Assembly: GCF_017433805.1 (NCBI RefSeq) | Contig: NZ_JAFRGN010000040.1 | Span: 62,001-126,000, forward strand | Reading direction: 5' to 3' | DNA length: 64,000 nucleotides | Source of the DNA: Butyrivibrio sp. | GTDB taxonomy: Bacteria > Bacillota > Clostridia > Lachnospirales > Lachnospiraceae | In this document: one piece after another, positions 45,449 to 54,591 of the stretch | Layout of the letters: each line of letters opens with the position of its first letter | Numbering within the stretch: position 1 is the first letter of the stretch | Notes under the pieces: generated by a model | Database searches by the model: none | What the model saw: only the letters and a program-made list of their open reading frames with translations | What the model was told of the DNA's origin: nothing | Translations under genes and position numbers: made by a program

Positions 45449-46302
45449 CTCTTAGCCCTGGCCTTTCTGGCAAAATGTTTAACCGGAGCCTCAGTCTTGT
45501 GCTTGTTCTGAATGAATCTCAAGCGCTCACGCAGTCTGTCACTATCAACTGCTCTCTCCAGCTCTCCCTCATACGCAACACTTATTTTACCTGTTTCCTC
45601 AGATACAATAATTGTAAGAGAATCTGTTGCCTCAGAAACGCCGATACCAGCACGGTGTCTTGTTCCAAGTTCCTTACCGATTCCCATATTATCTGACAGA
45701 GGAAGATAACATGTAGCCGATGTAACTCTGTCTCCTCTGATAATTACTGCTCCATCATGTAGCGGAGTGTTATGTTCGAAAATATTGATAAGGAGCTGAC
45801 TGGTAACTATACCATCAACATCAATTCCTGTGCGCTCATACTCAGTAAGAGGATGATTCTGCTCAATAACTATCAGTGCTCCAGTTCTCACCTTACCCAT
45901 TTCTACGCAGGCTCTTGTGATCTCATTAAGAGTCTTGTCAGAAAATCTCTCCTCAGTCCTGCCATCACCTATAGCAAACAGGTTTGCAAAAAAGTTCTTA
46001 CGCCCCAATTCTTCCAGTGCCTTTCGAAGTTCCGGCTGCAAAATAACAACCATGGCTGTAATAGCGATACCAATTACCTTTTCAACAATCCACAAAATGG
46101 TGGACATGTTGAAAATTGCTGCGATAAGTATAAACACGACAATAACTATGACCCCTTTTAACAGGGACCATAGTCTGGTATCCTTCGCCCAAACCAGAAT
46201 GTGATATACCAGAAATGCGATAATAAAGATTTCCAGTACATCGAAGAACCTGATAGTAGGCATATGTAAAGTTGTTCTGTTAATATCAAAGAGAAAATCC
46301 AT
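45445..46302 (-). CDS. cdaA: Diadenylate cyclase CdaA
   Basis: Makes cyclic di-AMP from ATP, which controls potassium and osmolyte uptake and wall homeostasis. Three N-terminal helices (to about residue 100) precede the DAC domain, with the catalytic DGAVIIRGDRV and GTRHRAGIGVSEATD motifs. The 285 residues include a basic tail (HFARKARAKR). AGGAAA-type ribosome site upstream. Operon order cdaA-cdaR-glmM is as in Bacillus and Listeria. Confidence 0.96.
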   Translation of the reverse strand: MDFLFDINRTTLHMPTIRFFDVLEIFIIAFLVYHILVWAKDTRLWSLLKGVIVIVVFILIAAIFNMSTILWIVEKVIGIAITAMVVILQPELRKALEELGRKNFFANLFAIGDGRTEERFSDKTLNEITRACVEMGKVRTGALIVIEQNHPLTEYERTGIDVDGIVTSQLLINIFEHNTPLHDGAVIIRGDRVTSATCYLPLSDNMGIGKELGTRHRAGIGVSEATDSLTIIVSEETGKISVAYEGELERAVDSDRLRERLRFIQNKHKTEAPVKHFARKARAKR

Positions 46303-46324
46303 ATGCTACAATATTTCCTTTATA

Positions 46325-47269
46325 TCATCTGCGCCTATCTTTGGCACGGTTAATTCTCTTTACTCTTCTATCTGGTGTAGAAACTGTAACCTTAGGTACA
46401 GCCTTTACATAGTAGTAGTAATCGTCATCTTCAAACTGAACCTTTTCAGTTCTGCTATAGTCCACGTTAAATGCAAAGAACTCCACAACGAGCATCAGTG
46501 CTGCAGATACAATTGTTCCCAGAATGACACCAAAGAAAGAAATCTGTGTCTCAAGAACAAGATCGCCAATGAGCATACAAACAATAATACTGATAGCTCC
46601 GGCAGCAATTGCTATTCTCCAGGAATAATCAATTGAAGCTCTGCGGATAATATATACAACGATGAGTGCAACAGCAAAAGCTATTATCATCACAAGCATT
46701 GTCTTGTCGCCAAGGATTCCCTTGAGTACTGACTGGAACTGGTTAGATGCTTCCTCAACATCTGTTCCGATCTTGCCAACGCTGTTACCAGCTGCAAAAT
46801 AATTGATCATATACGCAATTACAAGTCCAAATGACACTGATACAACTGAAGTAGGCAATCCCAAAAGTCCCATTGCAAGAGGCATAACATAAGGGATATG
46901 CAAAAAGAAGAAGATTGGTGTCAAAAGAACTGCCAGTGTATCTCTTGGTGAAAATCTGAAATACAGAAGAAACATCAAAAGAAATACAATCGCTACTATA
47001 AGGGCACTCTCAACAGCTGCAGAATATAAATGTCCCAGAATAAACGCAGCAGCAATAAACACTATAAAGTTAGCAGGCAAAATAGCGCACAAAAGTGAAG
47101 CCATCAAAACAATAGCGATATTATTAAGTGGCTGCATATAACCAAGCTTGTTATTGATGATACCAATAGTGATCAATGCTAAGAGAAACTTCCAGATATA
47201 GGCTATGTAAGTTTCGTTCTTGATATAAAATTTACTGATGTATTGCTTAAGTTCCAATAATGAAGTCAT
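46325..47269 (-). CDS. Membrane protein of unknown function upstream of cdaA
   Basis: 314 residues with about nine to ten helices filling residues 20-275 (for example NIAIVLMASLLCAILPANFIV in part and ISFFGVILGTIVSAALML), then a charged tail with an acidic-aromatic patch FEDDDYYYYVK and a very basic end (RRVKRINRAKDRRR). I do not recognise a family by motif. GNSVGKIGTDVEEASNQF forms a loop between helices. Its place 22 bases before cdaA and after another unknown membrane gene suggests an envelope role. The basic and tyrosine-rich tail would lie in the cytoplasm. Confidence 0.75.
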   Translation of the reverse strand: MTSLLELKQYISKFYIKNETYIAYIWKFLLALITIGIINNKLGYMQPLNNIAIVLMASLLCAILPANFIVFIAAAFILGHLYSAAVESALIVAIVFLLMFLLYFRFSPRDTLAVLLTPIFFFLHIPYVMPLAMGLLGLPTSVVSVSFGLVIAYMINYFAAGNSVGKIGTDVEEASNQFQSVLKGILGDKTMLVMIIAFAVALIVVYIIRRASIDYSWRIAIAAGAISIIVCMLIGDLVLETQISFFGVILGTIVSAALMLVVEFFAFNVDYSRTEKVQFEDDDYYYYVKAVPKVTVSTPDRRVKRINRAKDRRR

Positions 47270-47273
47270 ATTA

Positions 47274-47669
47274 TCAATCCTTTTTCTCGTACATTCTAGC
47301 TAGTTTTTTTAAATTGCCATAATATGCCTTCATACTCTTTCGCATTTTGGTATATCGAACGGAATAAATGACATATGTTGCAAGTGAATACACGCCAACA
47401 AGCAGGAGGTAGTATATTAACCACTTCCTGCCTACTGACAATAAATTCTCTGTATTGTAGAGGTCTGATAAAACCTCCTCAAATTTACATAGAACATAGG
47501 TCCCAAGAAAAATACAATACACGATCGTCGCACTTATCACTGACTTGATTATGTTATATCCTACATAATCGCTCTTAAAATATGTGTTGATCGCGTCATT
47601 CTTCTTGCCTTCACGATCTATGAACGCAGTCATCTTGGTCATCAAAATGACTTTTTCTTCATCTAACAT
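47274..47669 (-). CDS. Small two-helix membrane protein of unknown function
   Basis: 131 residues with two hydrophobic segments (about 40-62 and 84-106), flanked by a charged N-terminus (MLDEEKVILMTKMTAFIDR) and a lysine-rich C-terminus. No known motif. AAGGAGCAGCA precedes ATG. Four bases separate it from the next membrane protein gene and nine from yvyF, so it belongs to the same transcript. Confidence 0.72.
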   Translation of the reverse strand: MLDEEKVILMTKMTAFIDREGKKNDAINTYFKSDYVGYNIIKSVISATIVYCIFLGTYVLCKFEEVLSDLYNTENLLSVGRKWLIYYLLLVGVYSLATYVIYSVRYTKMRKSMKAYYGNLKKLARMYEKKD

Positions 47670-47678
47670 TGCTGCTCC

Positions 47679-48086
47679 TTATGTATCCAGGAAGCGCATT
47701 CCGGCCTTAGCCTCTTTCTTAACTGGCTGCTGAATCTGAGGCTGAGGTTTAGCGATACTCTGATTCAGGTTGTTCGCCATTGAGCCTTTACATTTAGCAC
47801 AAAATCTTCCTGTCTGAATAAGCTCTCCACACTTCTCACACTGAAGCTGAATTGGAGAATCACTTGTAAACATGAGACGCTCTTCACGAATCCACTGCTG
47901 TAACTGTTTGCTAGTTACACCATTGTCTTCGCAAATCTGCCTGAGCCCCGCACGCGGATTATCGACGATGTACTGCTTTACCTTTTGGAAATCTTCCTCA
48001 ATAGCTTTCTTGCATGGATCGCAAATAGGCTGACCTCCAATGTAATTGAACATTTTACCGCATCTTGCACAATTCCGTAAGTTCAT
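47679..48086 (-). CDS. YvyF-like flagellar-operon protein (TIGR03826 type)
   Basis: 135 residues. An N-terminal zinc ribbon NCARCGKMFNYIGGQPICDPC, then a helix-turn-helix-like middle (LRQICEDNGVTSKQLQQWI), a second zinc ribbon CEKCGELIQTGRFCAKC, and a flexible Q/P-rich tail. This is the plan of YvyF, which in Bacillus follows comFC and precedes flgM. The comFC-yvyF pair is kept here but flgM is absent from the window. Probably regulates flagellar genes; not proven. Confidence 0.85.
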   Translation of the reverse strand: MNLRNCARCGKMFNYIGGQPICDPCKKAIEEDFQKVKQYIVDNPRAGLRQICEDNGVTSKQLQQWIREERLMFTSDSPIQLQCEKCGELIQTGRFCAKCKGSMANNLNQSIAKPQPQIQQPVKKEAKAGMRFLDT

Positions 48087-48105
48087 ATAGTGACCTCCGT
48101 TTATT

Positions 48106-48876
48106 TTAAGTAGTTTGCCCGATTGCCAACGTCAAAAAATAAATCCTGCTGACCCCCGCAATCCGAAACTCGTGGGCGATCTCGTCAATAGTACTTCCAG
48201 TTGTATAGATGTCATCGATAATAAGTATGCATTTAAATTTTACATCATTTTGGGCTATATTAAAAGCCTTTTTCAAATTATTGCGACGCCCGCGAGCGTC
48301 TAATTTCTTCATTGGAAGCGTATTTTTATTCCTTTTTATTACATTTTTATAAACTGGAATTCCACATTCTCTTCCAACCATATTGGCGAACACATCCGCC
48401 TGATTGTACCCTCTTTTTATCTCTTTGGCCCGGTACATCGGAACAGGTATTATCGCATCAATTCCAAGACTAAGCAGTTCTTTTCCAAGATGCCTTTGAA
48501 CCGCCTTGCCGTAAAAACTGGCGTATTCCTGCCTTCCCATGTACTTGAACTTGTAAATGGAGCCTGAAATGCTCCTGTAATCAAAAACAGAAAATCCCCT
48601 GTCAAATACATGCCTGATTCTCCTGCAATCTCCGCAGTATTCCTGTTCGCTCTCAGAAGAAGCAAGCAGCTTGCCACACTTCATGCAGGTAGCACCCCTG
48701 ACATATCTTATCTTCCGGGCACAAGCCTCATGAATAAGCCTTCCAGACCGCAATTTTCCATTTTTAATTTCTACTACAGGCAATAGCTTGTCGCATATCG
48801 GACAGTGCCTTGGATAAATTGAACCAAGAACCCCGTCCCCCAGGTCCAAAAAGCTATCACTAAAACTCTTAAACAT
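48106..48876 (-). CDS. comFC: ComFC-like phosphoribosyltransferase family protein
   Basis: An N-terminal zinc ribbon region (CPICDKLLP, CMKCGKLLASSE, CGDCRRI) and a C-terminal PRPP-binding fold with VPMYRAKEIKRGYNQADVFA and CILIIDDIYTTGSTIDEI. ComFC is linked with DNA uptake in competent species; outside them its role is unclear. ATG at 48876 lies inside the end of recD2 (8-base overlap); a TTG immediately before is less likely. Followed 19 bases later by yvyF. Confidence 0.9.
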   Translation of the reverse strand: MFKSFSDSFLDLGDGVLGSIYPRHCPICDKLLPVVEIKNGKLRSGRLIHEACARKIRYVRGATCMKCGKLLASSESEQEYCGDCRRIRHVFDRGFSVFDYRSISGSIYKFKYMGRQEYASFYGKAVQRHLGKELLSLGIDAIIPVPMYRAKEIKRGYNQADVFANMVGRECGIPVYKNVIKRNKNTLPMKKLDARGRRNNLKKAFNIAQNDVKFKCILIIDDIYTTGSTIDEIAHEFRIAGVSRIYFLTLAIGQTT

Positions 48877-51139
48877 CAAAAAACTCTACTATCCTATCCA
48901 TTAACCCTGTGTATTTCTTGAGCTGCTGCTCATTTTCCACCATGCTAAAAAGTGTCTGGCTGCTGCCAAGGATACATACAGTACTCTTAGCTCTGGTCAC
49001 AGCAGTATACAGAAGATTCCTGTTAAGGAGCATTCTCGGTCCTCCCAGTATAGGCATGATAACAGCCGGGTACTCACTTCCCTGGGACTTATGAATAGTA
49101 ATGGCATAGGAAAGCTCTATCTCGTCCAGATCAGAGAATGGATATCTGACACGTCTGTGTTCATCATATTCAACCACCAGCTCCTGGGAATATTCGTTGA
49201 TCTCCCTGACTATACCCATATCTCCGTTGAAAATACCCATTCCGGAATCGATAGCCACATTGTATTTACCAACAACTTCCCACTGAGCCTGATAATTATT
49301 TCTGATCTGCATGACCTTGTCGCCCTCGCGGATTATCTGGTCGCCATAGGCATGCTCTTTTTTGGACGGATCCGGAGGATTCAGATACTCCTGCAACACA
49401 AGATTTAACTGGATTGCCCCAAGAGGTCCCTTTCTCATAGGTGTCAGCACCTGAATATCATAGGAATCAGCCCCAACATACCCAGGGAGCTTATCTCTAA
49501 TGAGCTGGATCATGTGCTTGTAAATGACATTGCTGTCATCTCTTTCCAGGAAAAAGAAATCCTTACTCTTATTATCAAGCACAGGCTTCTCACCATTGTG
49601 AATCCTGTGAGCATTCATAACTATGTCACTCTCTTCAGCCTGACGGAAAATCTTCTGAAGTATAATGGTCGGAAACTTACCACTTCCAATAAGGTCTTTT
49701 AACACCTGCCCCGGTCCTACGCTAGGAAGCTGCGAACTATCTCCAACAAGTATCAGATGCGTGCCAGGTACAAGTGCCTTTAACAGGGCGTAAAAGAGAT
49801 GGATGTCAACCATAGACATCTCGTCTATGATGATAGCGTCTGCCTCAAGAGGGTTGTCCCTGTTCTTCTCAAAATGAACACCACCAGAGCGGCTGTCATC
49901 ATCGTCGCTCACCTGACCAGACACCTCCAGGAGTCTGTGGATAGTTCTGGCCTCATAGCCGGTTGCCTCTGTCATTCTCTTGGCAGCTCTTCCCGTAGGC
50001 GCAGCCAACATAATATCAAGACCTTCACTGGCATAGTAATTGATAATTGTATTGATGGTTGTAGTCTTACCGGTACCAGGCCCTCCGGTTATAATGACTA
50101 TTCCATTAGAAATACTCTTGAGAACTGCTTCGCGCTGAAGATCATCCAGCATTACGCCTCGCTTATTCTCTATATCCTTGATTCTGTCCAGATATCGCCT
50201 CTGCTCCTCCTCTGTTACAGAATCCACCAGATTAAGCCCTTCTAGCATAGCTGCGCAGCCCTGCTCCTCATAGTAATAGCTGGCAGCATAGATCTGATTC
50301 TCATTCTTGCAGACAAGCTTTTTGTCCATCATGAGATTGCCGATCTGGGTCTTAATACTCTCACTATCTATAACGCTCTGAGGACCGCCAGATAATATCT
50401 CAATCGTCCTGTCTATTAGCTGCTCTATTGGCAGATATGTATTGCCATCAAGAGAAGCCTGTAAAAGACTATACAAAATACCTGACTTTATACGATATTC
50501 GGAATCAACAGCGATTCCAACCTTACCTGCAATCTCATCCGCTGTTTTAAAGCCCACTCCACTGATATCGTCCGCAAGCTGATATGGATTCTCTTTGATA
50601 ATGGCATATATTCTGTTGCCATATTTGCCAAAGATTTTAACTGCAAGCGTATTGCTGATGCCGTATTGCTGCAAAAAGATCATGGCATCTCGCATCTCTC
50701 TTTTCTCAGCCATTTGCACAGCTATATCAATGGCCTTTTTCTCACTGATTCCTTTGATCTCAGCAAGACGCTCTGGTTCATCCTCAATTATTCTAAAGGT
50801 ATCATCACCGAATTTCTTGACGATTCTGGCTGCCAGTGCCTCTCCAATACCCTTGATGGCGCCAGAACCAAGATATCGCCGCATAGAAACCGCATCCTCA
50901 GGAACAACAACCTTAAAGTTGGAAACCTTGAGCTGTTCTCCATATACAGGGTGAGTAACAAACGTCCCCTGAATCTCAAGGCTGTCACCAACATCTGCGT
51001 CCTTGAAGTTGCCGGTACAGATGATCTCTTCATCCTCAGAGATCAGATTGATAACGCCGTAACCATTCTCAGCATTCTTGTATATAAAATGTTCAATATA
51101 TCCTTTTATAATCTCGTTCTCATTTTCCATAATAGGCAT
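48869..51139 (-). CDS. recD2: RecD2-type SF1 helicase
   Basis: 756 residues, normal for RecD2. An N-terminal OB-like part (VINLISEDEEIICTGNF), a helix-hairpin-helix region (GSGAIKGIGEALAARIV, GVGFKTADEIAGKVG), Walker A TGGPGTGKTT (about residue 355), Walker B IIDEMSMVD, and the C-terminal helicase motif ITIHKSQGSEYPAVI. A 5'-3' DNA helicase in repair and replication-fork rescue, working without RecBC. Start at MPIMENE; MENENE three codons on is possible. First gene of the ten-gene run to the DUF3048 lipoprotein. Confidence 0.95.
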   Translation of the reverse strand: MPIMENENEIIKGYIEHFIYKNAENGYGVINLISEDEEIICTGNFKDADVGDSLEIQGTFVTHPVYGEQLKVSNFKVVVPEDAVSMRRYLGSGAIKGIGEALAARIVKKFGDDTFRIIEDEPERLAEIKGISEKKAIDIAVQMAEKREMRDAMIFLQQYGISNTLAVKIFGKYGNRIYAIIKENPYQLADDISGVGFKTADEIAGKVGIAVDSEYRIKSGILYSLLQASLDGNTYLPIEQLIDRTIEILSGGPQSVIDSESIKTQIGNLMMDKKLVCKNENQIYAASYYYEEQGCAAMLEGLNLVDSVTEEEQRRYLDRIKDIENKRGVMLDDLQREAVLKSISNGIVIITGGPGTGKTTTINTIINYYASEGLDIMLAAPTGRAAKRMTEATGYEARTIHRLLEVSGQVSDDDDSRSGGVHFEKNRDNPLEADAIIIDEMSMVDIHLFYALLKALVPGTHLILVGDSSQLPSVGPGQVLKDLIGSGKFPTIILQKIFRQAEESDIVMNAHRIHNGEKPVLDNKSKDFFFLERDDSNVIYKHMIQLIRDKLPGYVGADSYDIQVLTPMRKGPLGAIQLNLVLQEYLNPPDPSKKEHAYGDQIIREGDKVMQIRNNYQAQWEVVGKYNVAIDSGMGIFNGDMGIVREINEYSQELVVEYDEHRRVRYPFSDLDEIELSYAITIHKSQGSEYPAVIMPILGGPRMLLNRNLLYTAVTRAKSTVCILGSSQTLFSMVENEQQLKKYTGLMDRIVEFFDV

Positions 51140-51150
51140 TATAGCACAAT

Positions 51151-51190
51151 AAAAAGCGCGTAATCCTTAATATTTCTTAAGAATTACGCG
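51151..51190 (-). terminator. Rho-independent terminator of the flagellar-mbl operon
   Basis: On the minus strand GCGTAATTCTT and AAGGATTACGC pair over 11 bases (one G-T) around a 10-base loop, followed by GCTTTTTATT. It lies 21 bases after the FlgJ-like stop and just before recD2. Confidence 0.88.
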
Positions 51191-51210
51191 TTATTATGAT
51201 CATATCCTTT

Positions 51211-51633
51211 TTATTCTTCGACACCCTCTGTCACAGTACCGCTGGAAGCGGCTTCCGGAGCAGTTGGGATATCATAATTTCTCTTGAGATTTTCATACAG
51301 CATCTGTGCAAAGCCATTACTCTGCGTATCTACGGCTGTTCCACATATATCCTGAAGCGTCTCACCTTTAAAGTAATCAACCAGAGTGCTTGTGGATCTG
51401 TCCTGTGGATCTGGCTTGAGGGAATCTACTGACTTCTGCATTTCTTTGAACATCTGCTCTAAAAAGTATGCCTCGAAGCTCTTACATGCAGCCCAAAGCT
51501 CATCATCAGATGACTTCTCTGACACATTTTTGAGCTTGTTCTGTATCATCGTAGCCGATGCGTTTTTGCTCTCGTTTACAGCATATTCAGTTAACGCAGT
51601 GGCATTAAGTCCACTAATATCTAATCCTGCCAT
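51211..51633 (-). CDS. FlgJ N-terminal-type rod-binding protein
   Basis: About 140 residues consisting of the rod-binding domain alone: LWAACKSFEAYFLEQMFKEM and STLVDYFKGETLQDICG with QSNGFAQMLYENL. The peptidoglycan hydrolase domain of enterobacterial FlgJ is absent, as is usual in Clostridia. It should cap or scaffold the growing flagellar rod. ATG at 51633 (MAGLDIS) after GGGGG is preferred over an ATG two codons earlier. Last gene of the operon. Confidence 0.85.
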   Translation of the reverse strand: MAGLDISGLNATALTEYAVNESKNASATMIQNKLKNVSEKSSDDELWAACKSFEAYFLEQMFKEMQKSVDSLKPDPQDRSTSTLVDYFKGETLQDICGTAVDTQSNGFAQMLYENLKRNYDIPTAPEAASSGTVTEGVEE

Positions 51634-51654
51634 AGTCATCCCCCTAAGCTAAGA

Positions 51655-52485
51655 TTATCTCTTAAGTCCATTAGCAGTCTGCATCATCTCATCTGTTGTC
51701 TGGATTGCTGTTGAGTTCATTTCATATGCTCTCTGAGCAACGATCAGGTTAACCATCTCAGTAGCAACGTTTACATTAGAGCCCTCAAGGTATCCCTGAA
51801 CGATCTCACTCTTCTTGATTCCGCCAGCTGCTGTTGACTCATTGATAGCTGCTCCACTTGCAGGAGTCTCCATAAATGCTACGCTGCCGACTCTCTCAAG
51901 ACCTTCTCTGTTAGGGAACTGCCACAATCCGATCTGGAAACCAAGGTCCTGAGGAACACCTGCTTCATCAGGATAATAAATCTTGCCATCGCCGGCGATT
52001 GTAATACGGCTGGCAACTCTGTTTCCGTCAACCGTAATTTCTTTTCCTGTAGTATCCAGAACCTTGTTACCTTCTGAAGTAGTCAGAACAAGAGATGTTC
52101 CACCAGCATCAGCAAGAGCCCAGCTGAAGTTACCATTACGTGTGTAGAGCTGAGTTGTTCCATCACTATCAAAATAACTAAAGAATCCATCGCCACTGAT
52201 AGCCAGAGCTGCTGGGTTATCATTAGTCAAAAAAGATCCCTGCTTAAAATACTGATTTATGGACGCAACACGAGTACCCAAACCTACCTGTGAAGTAACT
52301 GGTTTGGGAGCGCCATTAGCTGTAGTTGTAACTGTCTGAAGTTCCTGATACAGGAGAGATTTAAACTGAGCACCCTGTGCCTTATATCCTGCAGTATTAA
52401 CATTGGCTAGGTTGTTAGATATAGTATCTACATTAGTCTGCTGGGCGTTCATACCCGTTGCAGCGGACCATAAACTTCTTACCAT
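51655..52485 (-). CDS. flgG: Flagellar rod protein FlhP/FlgG
   Basis: 276 residues. The N-terminal rod motif SLWSAATGMNAQQTNVD with SNNLANVNTAGYK and the C-terminal GSNVNVATEMVNLIVAQR and helix YEMNSTAIQTTDEMM are diagnostic for FlgG-like distal rod proteins. The middle LAISGDGFF is also typical. GGAGGTGGCTT precedes ATG. Order mbl-flhO-flhP is as in Bacillus, where this gene is called flhP. Builds the flagellar distal rod. Confidence 0.93.
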   Translation of the reverse strand: MVRSLWSAATGMNAQQTNVDTISNNLANVNTAGYKAQGAQFKSLLYQELQTVTTTANGAPKPVTSQVGLGTRVASINQYFKQGSFLTNDNPAALAISGDGFFSYFDSDGTTQLYTRNGNFSWALADAGGTSLVLTTSEGNKVLDTTGKEITVDGNRVASRITIAGDGKIYYPDEAGVPQDLGFQIGLWQFPNREGLERVGSVAFMETPASGAAINESTAAGGIKKSEIVQGYLEGSNVNVATEMVNLIVAQRAYEMNSTAIQTTDEMMQTANGLKR

Positions 52486-52604
52486 AAGCCACCTCCGATT
52501 TCGATAATACCTATATTACCGTCCTCCGTGACTGGTAATCTTTGTTCTATCTTTATATCGGCCTGAGAACTAGTAGACTTTATTAAAATTTTCTAAATTT
52601 TAGA

Positions 52605-53438
52605 TCAGACTTTTCCTATCTGGTTAACTGCTATTTCCAAAGTGCCATCAATAGTGGTGATCATTCTCTGGTTGGTGTCATAATTTCTCTGTGTTGCGAT
52701 CATGTTGACCATCTCATCAACAACAGAGACATTGGACTGTTCAAGAAAGCCTGAATAAACTTTGGCATTAGCCACAACCTCTGCTCCAGCATCATCTCCT
52801 GCAGGAATGTATAAATTCTCGCCGTAGTGAAGGAGGTTATCATAGCTTATTCTTCCATCAGGATAAACAGTCGCCTCAAAGTCATAAACACCGATCTTGG
52901 CTACGACATTACCATCCTGAATGATATTTCCAAGAGTATCAACCTCTACAGGAAGGTTAGGATCCATCTGAATGTGGCTTCCGCCATCATCAAGGACAAA
53001 ATCACCATCCTGAGTTGTAAGCACTCCATCAATATTCATGGTAAAGCATCCATCTCTGGTGTACATTACATCCATCTCACCAGCCGTATCTCTTTCGATA
53101 TTGACGGCCTTATTAGTATATTCCACAGCAAAAAAGCCACGTCCACCAATAGCGAAGTCGAAGGTATTCTTAGTCTCCTTCATAGGCCCTTCGCTCCAGT
53201 CAACGTAGCCCTCTCCAATTTTAACACCAGGATTAATGATGCCCAGTCCACGTGCAGTGTATAGAGCATCAGTATAATCCTTTATTTTCAGTGCAAGCTG
53301 GTCACTAAAAGCCTGCGCTGTTAATCCTTCTTTTTTGTATCCGTTAGTATTGGCATTCGCAAGATTGTTGGTCAGCACATCCATTCTGCGCTGTTCATTG
53401 ATCATTCCTGTGTAAGCAGTGTAAAGACCTTTTACCAT
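52605..53438 (-). CDS. flhO: Flagellar rod protein FlhO/FlgF-like
   Basis: 277 residues with the N-terminal GLYTAYTGMINEQRRMD and TNNLANANTNGYKKEG, the middle FAIGGRGFFAVEY and the C-terminal QSNVSVVDEMVNMIATQR. A paralogue of the gene downstream, less close to FlgG; the place beside mbl matches FlhO. Forms part of the rod. The 119-base gap to flgG contains only an AT-only inverted repeat (52584-52602, 8-base arms). Confidence 0.9.
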   Translation of the reverse strand: MVKGLYTAYTGMINEQRRMDVLTNNLANANTNGYKKEGLTAQAFSDQLALKIKDYTDALYTARGLGIINPGVKIGEGYVDWSEGPMKETKNTFDFAIGGRGFFAVEYTNKAVNIERDTAGEMDVMYTRDGCFTMNIDGVLTTQDGDFVLDDGGSHIQMDPNLPVEVDTLGNIIQDGNVVAKIGVYDFEATVYPDGRISYDNLLHYGENLYIPAGDDAGAEVVANAKVYSGFLEQSNVSVVDEMVNMIATQRNYDTNQRMITTIDGTLEIAVNQIGKV

Positions 53439-53494
53439 CCAATTTTCCTCATACCATCCTGGTCTTATCTACTATTCAATCCGTGAATAGGGTA

Positions 53495-54487
53495 TTAATC
53501 CTCATGGTAACCAACGATAAATTCAACGTAACGACCTGTTCCAATAGCAACTGCTGTCATAGGGTCCTCTGCTGTCATAGTGTTGATGCCTGTCTTGGAA
53601 TAGATAAGATCCTCAAGTCCACGAAGAAGTGCGCCACCGCCTGTAAGAACGATTCCTCTGTCGGCGATATCAGCTGCAAGCTCAGGTGGAGTGTTCTCAA
53701 GAACACTGTGGATAGCTTCGATAATCTGTGATGTAGGTTCTCTGAGCGCTTCCTCTGTCTCCTCAGATGATACTCTTACAGTCTTAGGAAGACCTGTTAC
53801 AAGGTTTCTACCTCTGACATCCATGTAATCATCCTCAGCACGTGGGTAAGCTGATCCAATCTTGATCTTAATATCTTCTGCAGTACGATCACCGATGAGA
53901 AGATTGTGCTTCTTTCTCATGTAACGAACGATAGCTTCGTCGAAATCGTCTCCTGCAACCTTAACTGATGTACTAACAACTGTTCCACCAAGTGAGATAA
54001 CTGCGATATCAGAAGTACCACCACCGATATCAACGATCATGTTACCACATGGCTTGGTGATGTCGATTCCAGCTCCGATAGCAGCTGCAATAGGCTCCTC
54101 GATAGTCTTAACGTCCCTTGCTCCGCAAAGTCTTGTAGCATCCTCAACGGCCTTCTTCTCAACTTCTGTAGCACCACTTGGTACACATACAGCGATGAAT
54201 GGCTTACGATGGATTCTGCGGCCGATAGCCTTCTTGATGAAGTATCTCATCATCTGCTCTGTAATCTTGTAGTTGGAAATAACTCCCTGTCTAAGAGGTC
54301 TTACAGCAACGATGTTACCAGGTGTACGGCCAAGCATAAGTCTTGCATCCTCACCTATTGCCTTGATCTCTTCTGTATCTCTGTCATAAGCCACAACTGA
54401 TGGCTCTTTAAGTACTACGCCCTTACCTCTGATATAAACAAGTACAGAGGCTGTACCTAAATCAATTCCAATATCTGCGTACTGCAT
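53495..54487 (-). CDS. mbl: MreB-family actin-like protein Mbl
   Basis: 330 residues of the actin fold. DLGTASVLVYIRGKGVVLKEP is phosphate loop 1, MIVDIGGGTSDIAVISLGG phosphate loop 2, and GIVLTGGGALLRG the adenosine region. It guides lateral wall synthesis as membrane-bound filaments. Assigned to Mbl rather than MreB because flhO-flhP follow and mreC/mreD do not. GGGGTACTTAGGAAAT precedes ATG. First gene of the four-gene operon. Confidence 0.92.
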   Translation of the reverse strand: MQYADIGIDLGTASVLVYIRGKGVVLKEPSVVAYDRDTEEIKAIGEDARLMLGRTPGNIVAVRPLRQGVISNYKITEQMMRYFIKKAIGRRIHRKPFIAVCVPSGATEVEKKAVEDATRLCGARDVKTIEEPIAAAIGAGIDITKPCGNMIVDIGGGTSDIAVISLGGTVVSTSVKVAGDDFDEAIVRYMRKKHNLLIGDRTAEDIKIKIGSAYPRAEDDYMDVRGRNLVTGLPKTVRVSSEETEEALREPTSQIIEAIHSVLENTPPELAADIADRGIVLTGGGALLRGLEDLIYSKTGINTMTAEDPMTAVAIGTGRYVEFIVGYHED

Positions 54488-54559
54488 ATTTCCTAAGTAC
54501 CCCTTTCAAATGTAAAGCAAAACTTCTAGTTCTGCTAATTAGCTCATAATATCATTTCG

Positions 54560-54588
54560 ATTATAAACCAAAATATGCACTTTTTAAA
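54560..54588 (-). promoter_or_regulatory. Probable mbl promoter
   Basis: On the minus strand TTTAAA (54588-54583) and TATAAT (54565-54560) are 17 bases apart, about 70 bases before the mbl ATG. It lies directly next to the hairpin element at 54592. Confidence 0.5.
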
Positions 54589-54591
54589 GAG

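Noticed and set aside
52584..52602. AT-only inverted repeat between flhO and flgG as a terminator
   Set aside because: The stem contains no G or C pair, and transcription through to flgG is expected.
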